Shown here: piece by piece, positions 1-8,559 of the stretch
Position numbering within the stretch: position 1 is the first letter of the stretch
Layout: the number at the start of each line of letters is the position of its first letter
Assembly (NCBI GenBank): GCA_937930275.1
Contig: CALGLM010000135.1
Location: 1 to 9,924, forward strand
Direction of reading: 5' to 3'
Origin: an uncultured Ignavibacteria bacterium
GTDB lineage: Bacteria > Bacteroidota > Ignavibacteria > Ignavibacteriales > Melioribacteraceae
Length of the DNA stretch: 9,924 bases
The notes under the pieces: model-generated
The model's input: the letters and a program-made list of their open reading frames with translations, nothing else
Databases searched by the model: none
What the model was told of the DNA's origin: nothing
Program-made: the position numbers and the translations under genes

Positions 1-537
1 CAAGCAAAATGGAATAAACAAGGAAGCGAAGGGTTTCTACCTGAAGATATTGGGTTACTGCTTAGCCAGGAAGAATCTGAATTTCATAAATCAGCAAGAA
101 ATTTATATGAAAACAGAATTGAAAAGGGAATAGCCCGAGAACAGGCAAGAAAAGATTTGCCGCTTTCAACTTATACAGAAGCTTATTGGAAAATAGATTT
201 ACATAATTTACTCCATTTTTTAGAACTAAGAATGGATAAGCACGCTCAGTTTGAAATTAGAGAATATGCAAAAACAATTGGATATGAAATTGTAAAACGT
301 TGGGTGCCTATAGCTTGGGAAGCATTTAATGATTATGTTGTAAATTCAAAAACATTTAGTAAATTTGAATTGGAAATAATTTCCTCGTTATTGAATAATG
401 ATAAAGAAAATGCTATAAAAATTGCAAAAGACTTAAAGTGGCTTGAATATTCGGAACAAGGCTTAAAATCGAATATTGAAAGAGCAGAATTTGAATCTAA
501 ATTGATCGAAATTGGCGTTAAAATACCTTGGTTTTAG
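1..537 (+). CDS. thyX: Flavin-dependent thymidylate synthase ThyX (C-terminal part, 5' truncated by window edge)
   Basis: ThyX makes dTMP from dUMP using methylene-tetrahydrofolate, FAD and NAD(P)H, and releases tetrahydrofolate rather than dihydrofolate. The frame is open from the first base and gives 178 residues before the TAG. The true start and the family signature RHRxxSxNExSxRY lie upstream of the window. Visible here are the LPLSTYTEAYWKI segment (about residues 53-65 of the fragment), the helix HNLLHFLELR (68-77) and the DKHAQFEIREYA segment (79-90). R77, H81 and Q83 fall in the strongly conserved nucleotide-binding part of the family. The KQGSEG stretch near the beginning is an insertion I associate with the longer ThyX variants. 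A TTG at 157 is only an internal codon: homology to ThyX continues well upstream of it. folA follows after 42 bases. Confidence 0.95.
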   Translation, partial: QAKWNKQGSEGFLPEDIGLLLSQEESEFHKSARNLYENRIEKGIAREQARKDLPLSTYTEAYWKIDLHNLLHFLELRMDKHAQFEIREYAKTIGYEIVKRWVPIAWEAFNDYVVNSKTFSKFELEIISSLLNNDKENAIKIAKDLKWLEYSEQGLKSNIERAEFESKLIEIGVKIPWF

Positions 538-539
538 GG

Positions 540-569
540 TTGTTTTATTCACTAAAATCATTATTTTTG
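540..569 (+). promoter_or_regulatory. Possible Bacteroidota-type promoter upstream of folA
   Basis: The only gap above 21 bases in the window contains TATTTTTG at 562-569, which fits the Bacteroidota -7 consensus TAnnTTTG. A TTG lies at 540-542, giving a spacing of 19 bases, the spacing expected between the -33 and -7 elements. Transcription would then start only a few bases before the folA ATG at 580, giving a very short leader. The match is short and the region is AT-rich, so chance is a serious alternative. Confidence 0.22.
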
Positions 570-579
570 ATAGATTAAA

Positions 580-1053
580 ATGGATAAAATAATTATTGCT
601 GCAGTATCCGAAAACGGCATTATCGGGAAAAACGGGGGGTTGCCTTGGAATATAAAATCAGATTTATTATTTTTTAAGGAAACGACCTTAGGATTCCCAA
701 TAATAATGGGATACAACACTTTTAAAGCATTAAATGAACCCTTATCAGGGAGAATAAATATTGTATTAACGCATAAAAAAATAATTAATAAAGATAATAA
801 CCTTATATTTGTAAATAGTATTATAAAAGCTTTTAAAGTTGCCGAAAATACGAATAAAGAGAAACTCTTTATAATCGGCGGTAGTAAAATTTATGAACAA
901 TTTTTATTGTTGGCAGATAATATAATTATTAGTCGTATTAAGGGAAATTATACCGGTGATTGTTATTTCCCTTTTATTGAAAAGACATTTTGGGAATTGT
1001 ACAGAATAGAAGAAAAAGAAGACTTTAATATAGAGCATTACAAAAGAAAATAA
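580..1053 (+). CDS. folA: Dihydrofolate reductase
   Basis: FolA reduces dihydrofolate to tetrahydrofolate with NADPH in the cytosol. The 157 residues match the usual length of bacterial DHFR (E. coli 159). Visible are the N-terminal strand and loop IIAAVSENGIIGKNGGLPW (W23), the catalytic acid D28 in SDLLFF (D27 in E. coli), PIIMG at 40-44, R58 in LSGRINIVL (the folate glutamate-binding Arg), the dinucleotide loop IIGGSKIYEQF (98-108) and GDCYFP (126-131). The residues after M43-G44 are Y45-N46-T47, where most DHFRs have a basic residue (R-H-T in E. coli), so the NADPH 2'-phosphate site looks altered. The ATG at 580 gives the expected N-terminus; no Shine-Dalgarno sequence precedes it. It follows thyX, and mutL begins 3 bases after its TAA. 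Confidence 0.95.
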   Translation: MDKIIIAAVSENGIIGKNGGLPWNIKSDLLFFKETTLGFPIIMGYNTFKALNEPLSGRINIVLTHKKIINKDNNLIFVNSIIKAFKVAENTNKEKLFIIGGSKIYEQFLLLADNIIISRIKGNYTGDCYFPFIEKTFWELYRIEEKEDFNIEHYKRK

Positions 1054-1056
1054 TAA

Positions 1057-2907
1057 ATGAAAATAAATATATTACCTGAATATATAGCTAATAAAATTGC
1101 CGCAGGCGAAGTAGTACAAAGACCTGAATCAGTTTTAAAAGAATTAATGGAAAACTCGGTCGATGCAAAAGCCGATGTTATTGAAGTTGTAATTAGAAAT
1201 GCAGGGAAAAGCTTGGTTCAGATTATTGATAACGGCGAAGGCATGACTGAAGAAGATGCTAAGCTAAGTATTCAAAGACATGCAACAAGCAAAATTAAAA
1301 CTTACGAAGATTTGGAAGCAATTAAAACCTTTGGATTTAGAGGAGAAGCATTAAGTTCAATTGCTGCAGTAAGTTTAATGGAGATTAAAACACGTACTGC
1401 TAATGAAGAAATTGGAACTATCATTAAAGTAAATGAAAACAATAATATAACTTTAGAAAAAGATTCGTTTCCTGTTGGTACGTCAATTGCTGTAAAAAAC
1501 TTGTTTTACAATACTCCAGCCAGAAGAAATTTTTTAAAGAGTAATTCTACCGAATTAAAGCATATTACAGAAACTTTTAAGAAGATTTCTTTAAGTTACC
1601 CTCAAGTTTCATTTAAACTTTTTATTGATGATGATTTAATATATGACTTGCCAAAACAAGAGTTGAGTGAGCGAACAAAAAGCTTATTCGGAGAAAACAT
1701 TTTAGATTCTCTGATCGAAGTAAAAGAATATACCGACTACATATCCTTGCACGGATTTATTGCTAAACCGACATATTTACGTAAAAGTAAATCTGAGCAG
1801 TATTTATTTATTAATAAGAGATTTGTAGTAAGCAAAATTGTAAATCATGCCGTATTTACTGCTTTTGAAAATATTTTGGAAAAAGGGGATTATCCTTTTT
1901 TTGTTTTATTTTTAGATATTGACCCAATTAAAGTTGATATTAATGTTCACCCATCAAAGCTTGAAGTTAAGTTTGACGAAGAAAAAGATATTTACCTTTT
2001 TGTTCATGCGGTTATAAAAAAAAGCATCGGAAGTTACGATCTTGTTCCGAGCATGCGTTTTGTGGATTCCGGAAAAGAAACTGAAGCTATACGCTACAAT
2101 GATTTTGTAAAAATAGATAGAAACGATTATACTGATAGACCGTTTCAATCTACAAGTAATAACAAAAGTTTCGGCATTTTTAGCGAGGCAGAAATTGATA
2201 GAATTTTTGGGGAAATAAAAACAGAAATAAAAAATAATATTTCGGTAGGGGAAGTGAGCGAACCATTCATTGAAAAAAAGAGTAACGAAATATATCATCA
2301 ACAAATTGATTTTGGACCGGAACATGCCGAAGTTAGTTCTCCGTTTATAGTCTCGTTGCACAATAAATATATTTTATCGCAAGTAAAATCGGGGTTAATG
2401 ATTATTGATCAACATGTTGCGCATGAAAGAATATTATATGAGAATGCTATTAATTCAATTAATCAACAATTACCGATGTCGCAACAACTCCTTTTTCCGC
2501 AATCGCTTAAATTAGACCCGGGTGATTATGAATTAGTTTTAGAACTTAGAGAAAAGCTATATAACTTAGGATTTGAGATTAAATTTTATAACGATTACAC
2601 TATTACAATTTTAGGCGTACCATACGAAATAAAACCGGGTAGTGAAAAACAGTTATTATTAGAATTACTTGATGAATATAGACAAAATTTAAGAATCGGC
2701 AACTTAGAAGTTGTTGATAATGTAGCAAAATCATTTTCGTGTAAGGCTGCAATAAAAGCCGGAGATAGGCTTAGCGAACAAGAGATGAGGGCACTTGTTG
2801 ATAAATTATTTGCTACACAAATGCCTTATGTTTGTCCTCATGGCAGACCTATTGTTATTAAGATTCCCTTGAATGAATTTGATAGACGATTCGGAAGAAC
2901 AAGTTAA
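1057..2907 (+). CDS. mutL: DNA mismatch repair protein MutL, endonuclease-type
   Basis: MutL couples mismatch recognition by MutS to strand removal. At 616 residues it is typical in length. The N-terminal GHKL ATPase shows IAAGEV (about 14-19), LKELMENS with the catalytic Glu and Mg-binding Asn, DNGEGM, TSKI, FGFRGEALSSI and NTPARRNFLK. A low-conservation linker follows at about 340-425. The C-terminal domain carries the metal-dependent nicking motif as D451-Q-H-V-A-H-E457-R-I-L-Y-E462, plus S561-C-K-A-A-I-K-A-G and C593-P-H-G-R-P. These motifs are absent from E. coli MutL but present in nicking MutL proteins, so this one should cut DNA itself, as expected in species without MutH. The fourth motif position is Val instead of the usual Ala. 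The ATG follows two consecutive TAA codons that close folA. mutS is not in the window. Confidence 0.98.
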   Translation: MKINILPEYIANKIAAGEVVQRPESVLKELMENSVDAKADVIEVVIRNAGKSLVQIIDNGEGMTEEDAKLSIQRHATSKIKTYEDLEAIKTFGFRGEALSSIAAVSLMEIKTRTANEEIGTIIKVNENNNITLEKDSFPVGTSIAVKNLFYNTPARRNFLKSNSTELKHITETFKKISLSYPQVSFKLFIDDDLIYDLPKQELSERTKSLFGENILDSLIEVKEYTDYISLHGFIAKPTYLRKSKSEQYLFINKRFVVSKIVNHAVFTAFENILEKGDYPFFVLFLDIDPIKVDINVHPSKLEVKFDEEKDIYLFVHAVIKKSIGSYDLVPSMRFVDSGKETEAIRYNDFVKIDRNDYTDRPFQSTSNNKSFGIFSEAEIDRIFGEIKTEIKNNISVGEVSEPFIEKKSNEIYHQQIDFGPEHAEVSSPFIVSLHNKYILSQVKSGLMIIDQHVAHERILYENAINSINQQLPMSQQLLFPQSLKLDPGDYELVLELREKLYNLGFEIKFYNDYTITILGVPYEIKPGSEKQLLLELLDEYRQNLRIGNLEVVDNVAKSFSCKAAIKAGDRLSEQEMRALVDKLFATQMPYVCPHGRPIVIKIPLNEFDRRFGRTS

Positions 2908-2914
2908 ATAATAT

Positions 2915-3790
2915 ATGATTTTAAAGAACTATATTAAACTGATAAGAGTAACACAATGGACTAAAAATATTTTTTTGTTTGTTCCTTTAGTGTTTGCAAA
3001 AAAATTGTTTTTACTTAATACTTTTGAGACTGCAGTACTTGCATTTTTACAATTTTGTATAGTAAGCAGCACAGTTTATATATTTAACGATATTATAGAT
3101 GTTAAACATGACCGTGAACATCCGACTAAAAGGCATAGACCTTTAGCAAGCGGAAAAATATCAATAAAATCCGCAATTGTATTATTAATTTTATTTTTAA
3201 TTTTACTTATTCCGGGATTTTATTTATTTAATTTTAAATTTAATATATTATTAATATCGTATCTTGTATTAAATACTGCCTATACATTAAAACTGAAAAA
3301 CTTAGTAATTTTAGATATATTATCATTAGCAGCCGGATTTGTTATACGTGTTCTTGCAGGGGCTTATGTAATTGATGTTCCCGTTTCAAACTGGCTAATA
3401 TTAAGTACGCTATTTGTGTCCATATTTTTAGCTGTCATTAAAAGACGCAGTGAACTTGCTTATAATTCCGAAGTTGAAAAAACAAGAAAAGTATTAAAAA
3501 ACTATACATTAACATTCTTAGATCAATTGACAACTATATCTGCGACCGGTTTGATAGTCTCTTATGCATTATACGCTGTATCACAAAGTACTATTCAAAA
3601 TTTTCATACCGAAAATTTAATATTTACAATTATTTTTGTTGTTTACGGATTATTTAGATACATGTTTTTAATGCATGTAAAAAGATTAGGCGAAAGCCCA
3701 ATTGATGCAATATTCAAAGATTTTGGAATGATAATTAATATATTTTTATATATTGTAAGTATAATTTTAATAATATATATGCGACAATGA
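2915..3790 (+). CDS. UbiA-family prenyltransferase, decaprenyl-phosphate phosphoribosyltransferase-like
   Basis: An integral membrane enzyme of 291 residues, rich in hydrophobic helices (roughly eight or nine). The first aspartate motif is N58-D59-I-I-D62-V-K-H-D66-R, followed by EHPTKRHRPLASG. The second conserved region is LDILSLAAGFVIRVLAGA (133-150), and FLAVIKRRSELA follows at 171-182. This combination resembles the branch that includes mycobacterial Rv3806c, which transfers 5-phosphoribose from PRPP to polyprenyl phosphate, more than the quinone, heme or chlorophyll branches. The likely product is a phosphoribosyl-polyprenol used as an envelope sugar donor precursor. Partner epimerase genes (DprE1/DprE2-like) are not visible here, so the pathway is unconfirmed. 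The ATG is 7 bases after mutL; the TGA overlaps the next ATG by 4 bases (ATGA), suggesting translational coupling to the lipoprotein gene. Confidence 0.83.
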   Translation: MILKNYIKLIRVTQWTKNIFLFVPLVFAKKLFLLNTFETAVLAFLQFCIVSSTVYIFNDIIDVKHDREHPTKRHRPLASGKISIKSAIVLLILFLILLIPGFYLFNFKFNILLISYLVLNTAYTLKLKNLVILDILSLAAGFVIRVLAGAYVIDVPVSNWLILSTLFVSIFLAVIKRRSELAYNSEVEKTRKVLKNYTLTFLDQLTTISATGLIVSYALYAVSQSTIQNFHTENLIFTIIFVVYGLFRYMFLMHVKRLGESPIDAIFKDFGMIINIFLYIVSIILIIYMRQ

Positions 3791-4257
3791 CAAAAAAAAT
3801 CATTTATATTTTTTTTATTTTGTTAACTGCTTGTAGTTCAAGTAAAAAAATTACATACGAACCAATTGAAGACAACTTAAACGCTGCAATCGAATTAAAA
3901 AGTTTATACTTGTGGATTGATAAGATGCCCGGTAGTGATAAATCTAATAATCTCCGCTTATCTGCAGATTTAATTATTGAAGAATCTGGTGATTATCAAT
4001 TAAACGAACTTAAGCTTGCTAAAATTAATGTTACTCAAGATAGTTTATTAATATATAATTTTAAACCGTTAGTAAAAGAGAATACTGCTTACAATAAAAA
4101 AAATAGACGAAATATAATTATCTCAACTATCGAAAAAACTGAATTACCCGAAGAATTTGATATGAAGAAAGAAGTTGAAGTTAAATTTGTTTTTGAAGTA
4201 AAAAACAAGAAGTTTATAAACACATTTAAAAAAGTAAAAGTGGATATTACATACTAA
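3787..4257 (+). CDS. Small predicted lipoprotein of unknown function
   Basis: I do not recognise a family. The 156-residue product starts with a lipoprotein signal: charged MTKK, a hydrophobic core IIYIFFILL, and the lipobox L13-T-A-C16, with Cys16 the likely lipidated residue, followed by SSSKK. The rest contains alternating hydrophobic and polar residues, which suggests a small beta-rich domain (for example LRLSADLIIEE near 57-67 and VEVKFVFEVKNKKF near 129-142). It is lysine-rich towards the C-terminus and has no further membrane helix or Cys. The start codon overlaps the stop of the upstream UbiA-family gene (ATGA at 3787-3790), and a CNNM/CorC gene starts 2 bases after its stop. A periplasmic envelope role next to its two membrane-protein neighbours is plausible, but that is inference from position only. 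Confidence 0.75.
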   Translation: MTKKIIYIFFILLTACSSSKKITYEPIEDNLNAAIELKSLYLWIDKMPGSDKSNNLRLSADLIIEESGDYQLNELKLAKINVTQDSLLIYNFKPLVKENTAYNKKNRRNIIISTIEKTELPEEFDMKKEVEVKFVFEVKNKKFINTFKKVKVDITY

Positions 4258-4259
4258 AA

Positions 4260-5495
4260 ATGGATTATTGGATACTTCTTATATTACTTATATTAAGCGG
4301 CATTTTTTCTTCAACAGAAATTGCATATTTAACTGCAAATAAAATAAAAATTGAAATTAGGGCAAGAAAAAATAAATATTCTGCTAAATTAGCACAATAT
4401 TTTGTTAAACACCCGACTGATTTTTTTACAACTATTTTAATTTCTAATAATATTGTTAATATTTCTTTCGCCTCAATTTTTTCAATTATTGCTGCAGAAA
4501 CGTTTAAGCTTAACGAATTTTATATTCTAATACTTTCAACGGTATTATTATTATTTTTCGGTGAATTAATACCAAAATACTTAGCAAGAGAATCAGCAGA
4601 TAAATTACTTAATCTTTTTATTATTCCGATTCGTTTCTTTTCGATATTTTTATTTCCGGTAGTAAAAATATTTTCGTTATTATCCGCTTCAATTTTAAAT
4701 AGAAATCAAGCAAAAAGTGAAAATATTCTTCATCTATTTGATAGGGATGACATAAATGATCTTATTGACGAAAGTGCCGAAGCAGGTATAGTAGATGAAG
4801 TACAGTCAAATATTTTAAGAAATGTTGTTGAGTTTGGGAATCAAAAAGTTTACGAAGCTATGAAACCAAGAACTGAAATTGTAGGGATAGATATTGATTC
4901 CGACATGAAAACAGTGTACAAAAAATTTGTTGAATCCGGTTACTCAAAACTTATTGTATTTGAAGAAACTTTAGATGATATAAAAGGTGTTATTATTGCG
5001 TATGATCTTTTTAAAAGACCGAATGATATAAGGAGTATATTACGTCCGATAATATTTGTTCCGGAAACAAAAAAAAGCATTGATATGCTGAATGAGTTTT
5101 TGGCAAAACATGTATCAATTGCAGTAGTTGTTGACGAATTCGGCGGAACAGCCGGAATTGTTACTGTCGAAGATATTCTTGAAGAAGTATTAGGCGAAAT
5201 TAATGATGAATATGATTTAAACGAAGATTTTCTATTTAAACAAATCGATAATAAAACATTTGTGATAAGCGGAAAAACCGAAGTCGATATGCTTAATGAA
5301 AAATTTAATCTCGATATTCCTGAAGGAGATTATGAAACTATAGCCGGATTTATAATTAATAATGTTAACAGAATTCCTTTGAAAGGTGAAACCTTAAAAA
5401 TAGGAAAGTTTAATATTCAAATCTTAAATTCTGATTTTAAAAAAATAATTTTAATTAAATTGTTTATTGAAAATATTGATAATGAAGAAAACTAA
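4260..5495 (+). CDS. CNNM/CorC-family (hemolysin C-like) membrane protein with CBS domains
   Basis: The 411 residues show the standard three-part layout. An N-terminal CNNM (DUF21) membrane domain covers about 1-185, with SSTEIAYLTANK near 17-28 and G101-E-L-I-P-K106-Y. A CBS-domain pair covers about 200-325, beginning M201-K-P-R-T-E-I-V and containing D292-E-F-G-G-T-A-G-I-V-T-V-E-D-I-L-E-E. A C-terminal CorC_HlyC domain follows at about 335-400. Members of this family are linked to Mg2+ (and sometimes Na+ or Co2+) efflux and homeostasis; the older 'hemolysin' label does not imply toxicity. The CBS pair probably binds adenine nucleotides. The exact ion cannot be read from the sequence. The ATG is 2 bases after the lipoprotein stop, with no Shine-Dalgarno sequence. 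Bacteroidota relatives named GldE share this architecture, but no gliding genes are visible here. Confidence 0.92.
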   Translation: MDYWILLILLILSGIFSSTEIAYLTANKIKIEIRARKNKYSAKLAQYFVKHPTDFFTTILISNNIVNISFASIFSIIAAETFKLNEFYILILSTVLLLFFGELIPKYLARESADKLLNLFIIPIRFFSIFLFPVVKIFSLLSASILNRNQAKSENILHLFDRDDINDLIDESAEAGIVDEVQSNILRNVVEFGNQKVYEAMKPRTEIVGIDIDSDMKTVYKKFVESGYSKLIVFEETLDDIKGVIIAYDLFKRPNDIRSILRPIIFVPETKKSIDMLNEFLAKHVSIAVVVDEFGGTAGIVTVEDILEEVLGEINDEYDLNEDFLFKQIDNKTFVISGKTEVDMLNEKFNLDIPEGDYETIAGFIINNVNRIPLKGETLKIGKFNIQILNSDFKKIILIKLFIENIDNEEN

Positions 5496-5500
5496 AAAAC

Positions 5501-5506
5501 AAGGGA
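5501..5506 (+). promoter_or_regulatory. Shine-Dalgarno sequence of the rhodanese gene
   Basis: AAGGGA lies 4 bases before the ATG at 5511, in the 15-base gap after the CNNM gene. It supports that start, and it is the first recognisable ribosome binding site in the window; the upstream genes have only A/T-rich leaders. Confidence 0.6.
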
Positions 5507-5510
5507 AATT

Positions 5511-5882
5511 ATGAAATTATTTGATAATTTATTTAGTAATAAAAAGAGTAATAAAAAAACATTATATATAAAAAATTTATCTTCTCGTGAGTTTTATGAA
5601 AGTTTTAACAATTCAAAACTTGCAGTATTACTTGATGTAAGAACGCATGAAGAGTATAGTCAACTTAGAATTCCGGGTTCGGTATTAATTGATATTCATC
5701 AACCTGATTTTAAGGACAAAATTTCAAAACTTGATAACAAAAAAGAGTATTTCGTATATTGCCGAAGAGGTATTAGAAGTATGAATGCAGCAACAATAAT
5801 GAGTGAAATGGGATTTGAAAATATTGTTAATCTAACGGGTGGTATTGTTAATTGGGAAGGACCTACTGAATCGGATATTTAG
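5511..5882 (+). CDS. Single-domain rhodanese-like sulfurtransferase
   Basis: A 123-residue protein with one rhodanese domain from about residue 18 to the end. It shows LLDVRTHEEYSQLRIPGS (40-57), including D42-V-R, and the active-site loop C84-R-R-G-I-R-S90, in which Cys84 would carry the persulfide. The C-terminal element NLTGGIVNWEG follows at about 107-117. The loop fits the CxxGxRS pattern of catalytically active single-domain rhodaneses such as GlpE and PspE. There is no signal peptide, so it should be cytosolic. The first 17 residues are Lys/Asn-rich and not conserved. The sulfur acceptor is unknown. It precedes tgt by 21 bases; a tRNA-thiolation role is conceivable from that position, but nothing in the sequence shows it. 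Confidence 0.92.
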   Translation: MKLFDNLFSNKKSNKKTLYIKNLSSREFYESFNNSKLAVLLDVRTHEEYSQLRIPGSVLIDIHQPDFKDKISKLDNKKEYFVYCRRGIRSMNAATIMSEMGFENIVNLTGGIVNWEGPTESDI

Positions 5883-5890
5883 AAAAATTC

Positions 5891-7051
<1,161 letters not shown>

Positions 7052-7052
<1 letters not shown>

Positions 7053-7357
7053 TGAATTTACTATTTGCATTACAAGCACAAAACGGCGGCGGAAGTTTAG
7101 TATCAACATTAATTATGTTTGGTGCTATTTTTGCAATATTTTATTTTATGATAATTAGACCACAACAAAAAAGAGCAAAAGAGCGTGAAGCATTACTTAG
7201 TGCTATTAAAAAAGGGGATAAAGTAATTACAAGCGGTGGTTTACACGGAGTTATAGCCGGTTTAGAAGATAAGACTGTTTTATTAGACTTGGGAAATAAT
7301 ATAAAAGTAAAAGTTGAAAGAAGTGCTATTACTACAGTAGTTAGTGAAGGAAAGTAA
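7052..7357 (+). CDS. yajC: Preprotein translocase accessory subunit YajC
   Basis: YajC is a small single-pass inner-membrane protein that associates with SecDF and the Sec translocon. The 101-residue product has a short N-terminal stretch with an NGGG run, one membrane helix at about 15-35, and the family hallmark [14 protein letters not shown] at 31-44. A small cytosolic domain follows with [16 protein letters not shown] (53-68) and a [18 protein letters not shown] region. Length and order are typical. In many bacteria secD and secF come next; here ribBA follows instead, with a one-base stop-start overlap, so secDF must lie elsewhere. The start is fixed by the strong GGAGGA just upstream. 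Confidence 0.94.
7347..7352 (+). promoter_or_regulatory. Shine-Dalgarno sequence of ribBA
   Basis: AAGGAA in the last codons of yajC ends 4 bases before the ribBA ATG at 7357. It supports this start, which shares its first base with the yajC TAA. Confidence 0.55.
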
Positions 7358-8559
7358 TGTTTTGTAAAGTAGAAGAAGCCGTTGAAATTATTAAAAATGG
7401 CAAAATATTAATTGTAGTTGACGAAGAAGACAGAGAGAATGAAGGGGATTTTGTTTGTGCCGGAGAATTTATAACTCCTGAGATAGTTAATTTTATGGCA
7501 AAAAATGGCAGAGGCATGATTTGCACGCCGATGACTGAAGAAGCTTTAGAAAGACTAAATCTTGATTTAATGGTAGGAACTAACACTGCACTTCACGGAA
7601 CTCAGTTTACTATTACGGTTGATGCTATTGAAGGCACAACTACAGGAATAAGCGCTTATGATAGAGCCGTAACAATTAAAAGACTTTCTTCTCCCGACTC
7701 AAAACCGAAAGATTTTGGAAGACCAGGGCATATCTTTCCATTAAGGGGAGCCGAAGACGGAGTTTTAAGACGTGCAGGTCATACAGAAGCTGTTATTGAT
7801 TTATGCAAATTAGCCAATATTTACCCTACAGGCGTATTATGCGAAATATTAAATGAAGACGGTAGCATGGCGCGCCTTGATGATTTAAAAATAATTGCAG
7901 AAAAATTTAACTTAAAGATATTAACTGTTACTGATTTAATTAAATATAGGATGAAGAAGGATAGATTAATTGATAGGATTGAATCAATTAACTTTCCGAC
8001 TAATTTTGGTGAATTTAAGTTAGTTGTGTATAAATCTAAACAAGACCAAAAGGAGCATGTTGTATTAATTAAAGGCGATATTGCGACAGATGAACCTGTT
8101 TTAGTACGTGTACATTCGGAATGCCTTACAGGAGATGTATTTCATTCGTTACGTTGTGATTGTCATGATCAATTAATTCATTCAATTGAACTAATTGAAA
8201 AAGAAGGAAGAGGAGTACTACTCTATATGCGACAAGAAGGAAGAGGAATAGGACTTGGAAATAAAATTAAAGCATACCACTTGCAAGATAAAGGACGAGA
8301 TACTGTTGAAGCTAATATTGAATTGGGATTTAAAGCTGATTTAAGAGACTATGGTATCGGCGCTCAAATTTTGCATGATTTGGGTATAGAGAAAATTCGT
8401 TTATTAACTAATAATCCCAAAAAGATTATCGGATTAAAAGGATACGGAATTGAGATTGTTGAGAGAGTTCCAATTGAGATAAAACCTAATGAAAATAACA
8501 AGGAATATCTTAAGACTAAAAGAGATAAATTAGGCCATTTAATTCTTAAAAATGATTAG
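7357..8559 (+). CDS. ribBA: Bifunctional 3,4-dihydroxy-2-butanone-4-phosphate synthase / GTP cyclohydrolase II
   Basis: RibBA catalyses both entry reactions of riboflavin synthesis: ribulose 5-phosphate to dihydroxybutanone phosphate, and GTP to the diaminopyrimidine precursor. The 400 residues match the fused form. The RibB half (about 1-200) has D25-R26-E27-N-E29-G-D31 for substrate and Mg2+ binding, [17 protein letters not shown] with H142, and [12 protein letters not shown]. The RibA half (about 205-400) has the zinc cysteines C256, C267 and C269 ([15 protein letters not shown]), [30 protein letters not shown] and LLTNNPKKI. All catalytic residues I could check are present, so both halves should be active. 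No FMN riboswitch is possible immediately upstream because yajC overlaps the start. No other rib genes are in the window. The stop overlaps the next gene by 8 bases. Confidence 0.98.
   Translation: MFCKVEEAVEIIKNGKILIVVDEEDRENEGDFVCAGEFITPEIVNFMAKNGRGMICTPMTEEALERLNLDLMVGTNTALHGTQFTITVDAIEGTTTGISAYDRAVTIKRLSSPDSKPKDFGRPGHIFPLRGAEDGVLRRAGHTEAVIDLCKLANIYPTGVLCEILNEDGSMARLDDLKIIAEKFNLKILTVTDLIKYRMKKDRLIDRIESINFPTNFGEFKLVVYKSKQDQKEHVVLIKGDIATDEPVLVRVHSECLTGDVFHSLRCDCHDQLIHSIELIEKEGRGVLLYMRQEGRGIGLGNKIKAYHLQDKGRDTVEANIELGFKADLRDYGIGAQILHDLGIEKIRLLTNNPKKIIGLKGYGIEIVERVPIEIKPNENNKEYLKTKRDKLGHLILKND

Noticed and set aside
157..537. A separate 126-residue gene starting at TTG 157
   Set aside because: ThyX homology continues in the same frame upstream to the first base, so this is an internal codon of a truncated thyX rather than a start.
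538..579. Hairpin or terminator between thyX and folA
   Set aside because: Only 4-base inverted matches such as ATCA/TGAT are present, with no GC-rich stem followed by a T run.
1954..2361. Open frame of 135 codons on the minus strand inside mutL
   Set aside because: It lies wholly within the well-supported MutL reading frame, over its weakly conserved linker. Its translation is a low-complexity Phe/Ile/Lys-rich protein with no recognisable domain.
4260..5495. Hemolysin or virulence factor
   Set aside because: The CNNM, CBS pair and CorC_HlyC layout is that of an ion-homeostasis family; the hemolysin name is historical.
7341..7586. Open frame of 81 codons on the minus strand over the yajC-ribBA junction
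   Set aside because: It is antisense to conserved RibB catalytic sequence, and its serine-rich translation resembles no family.
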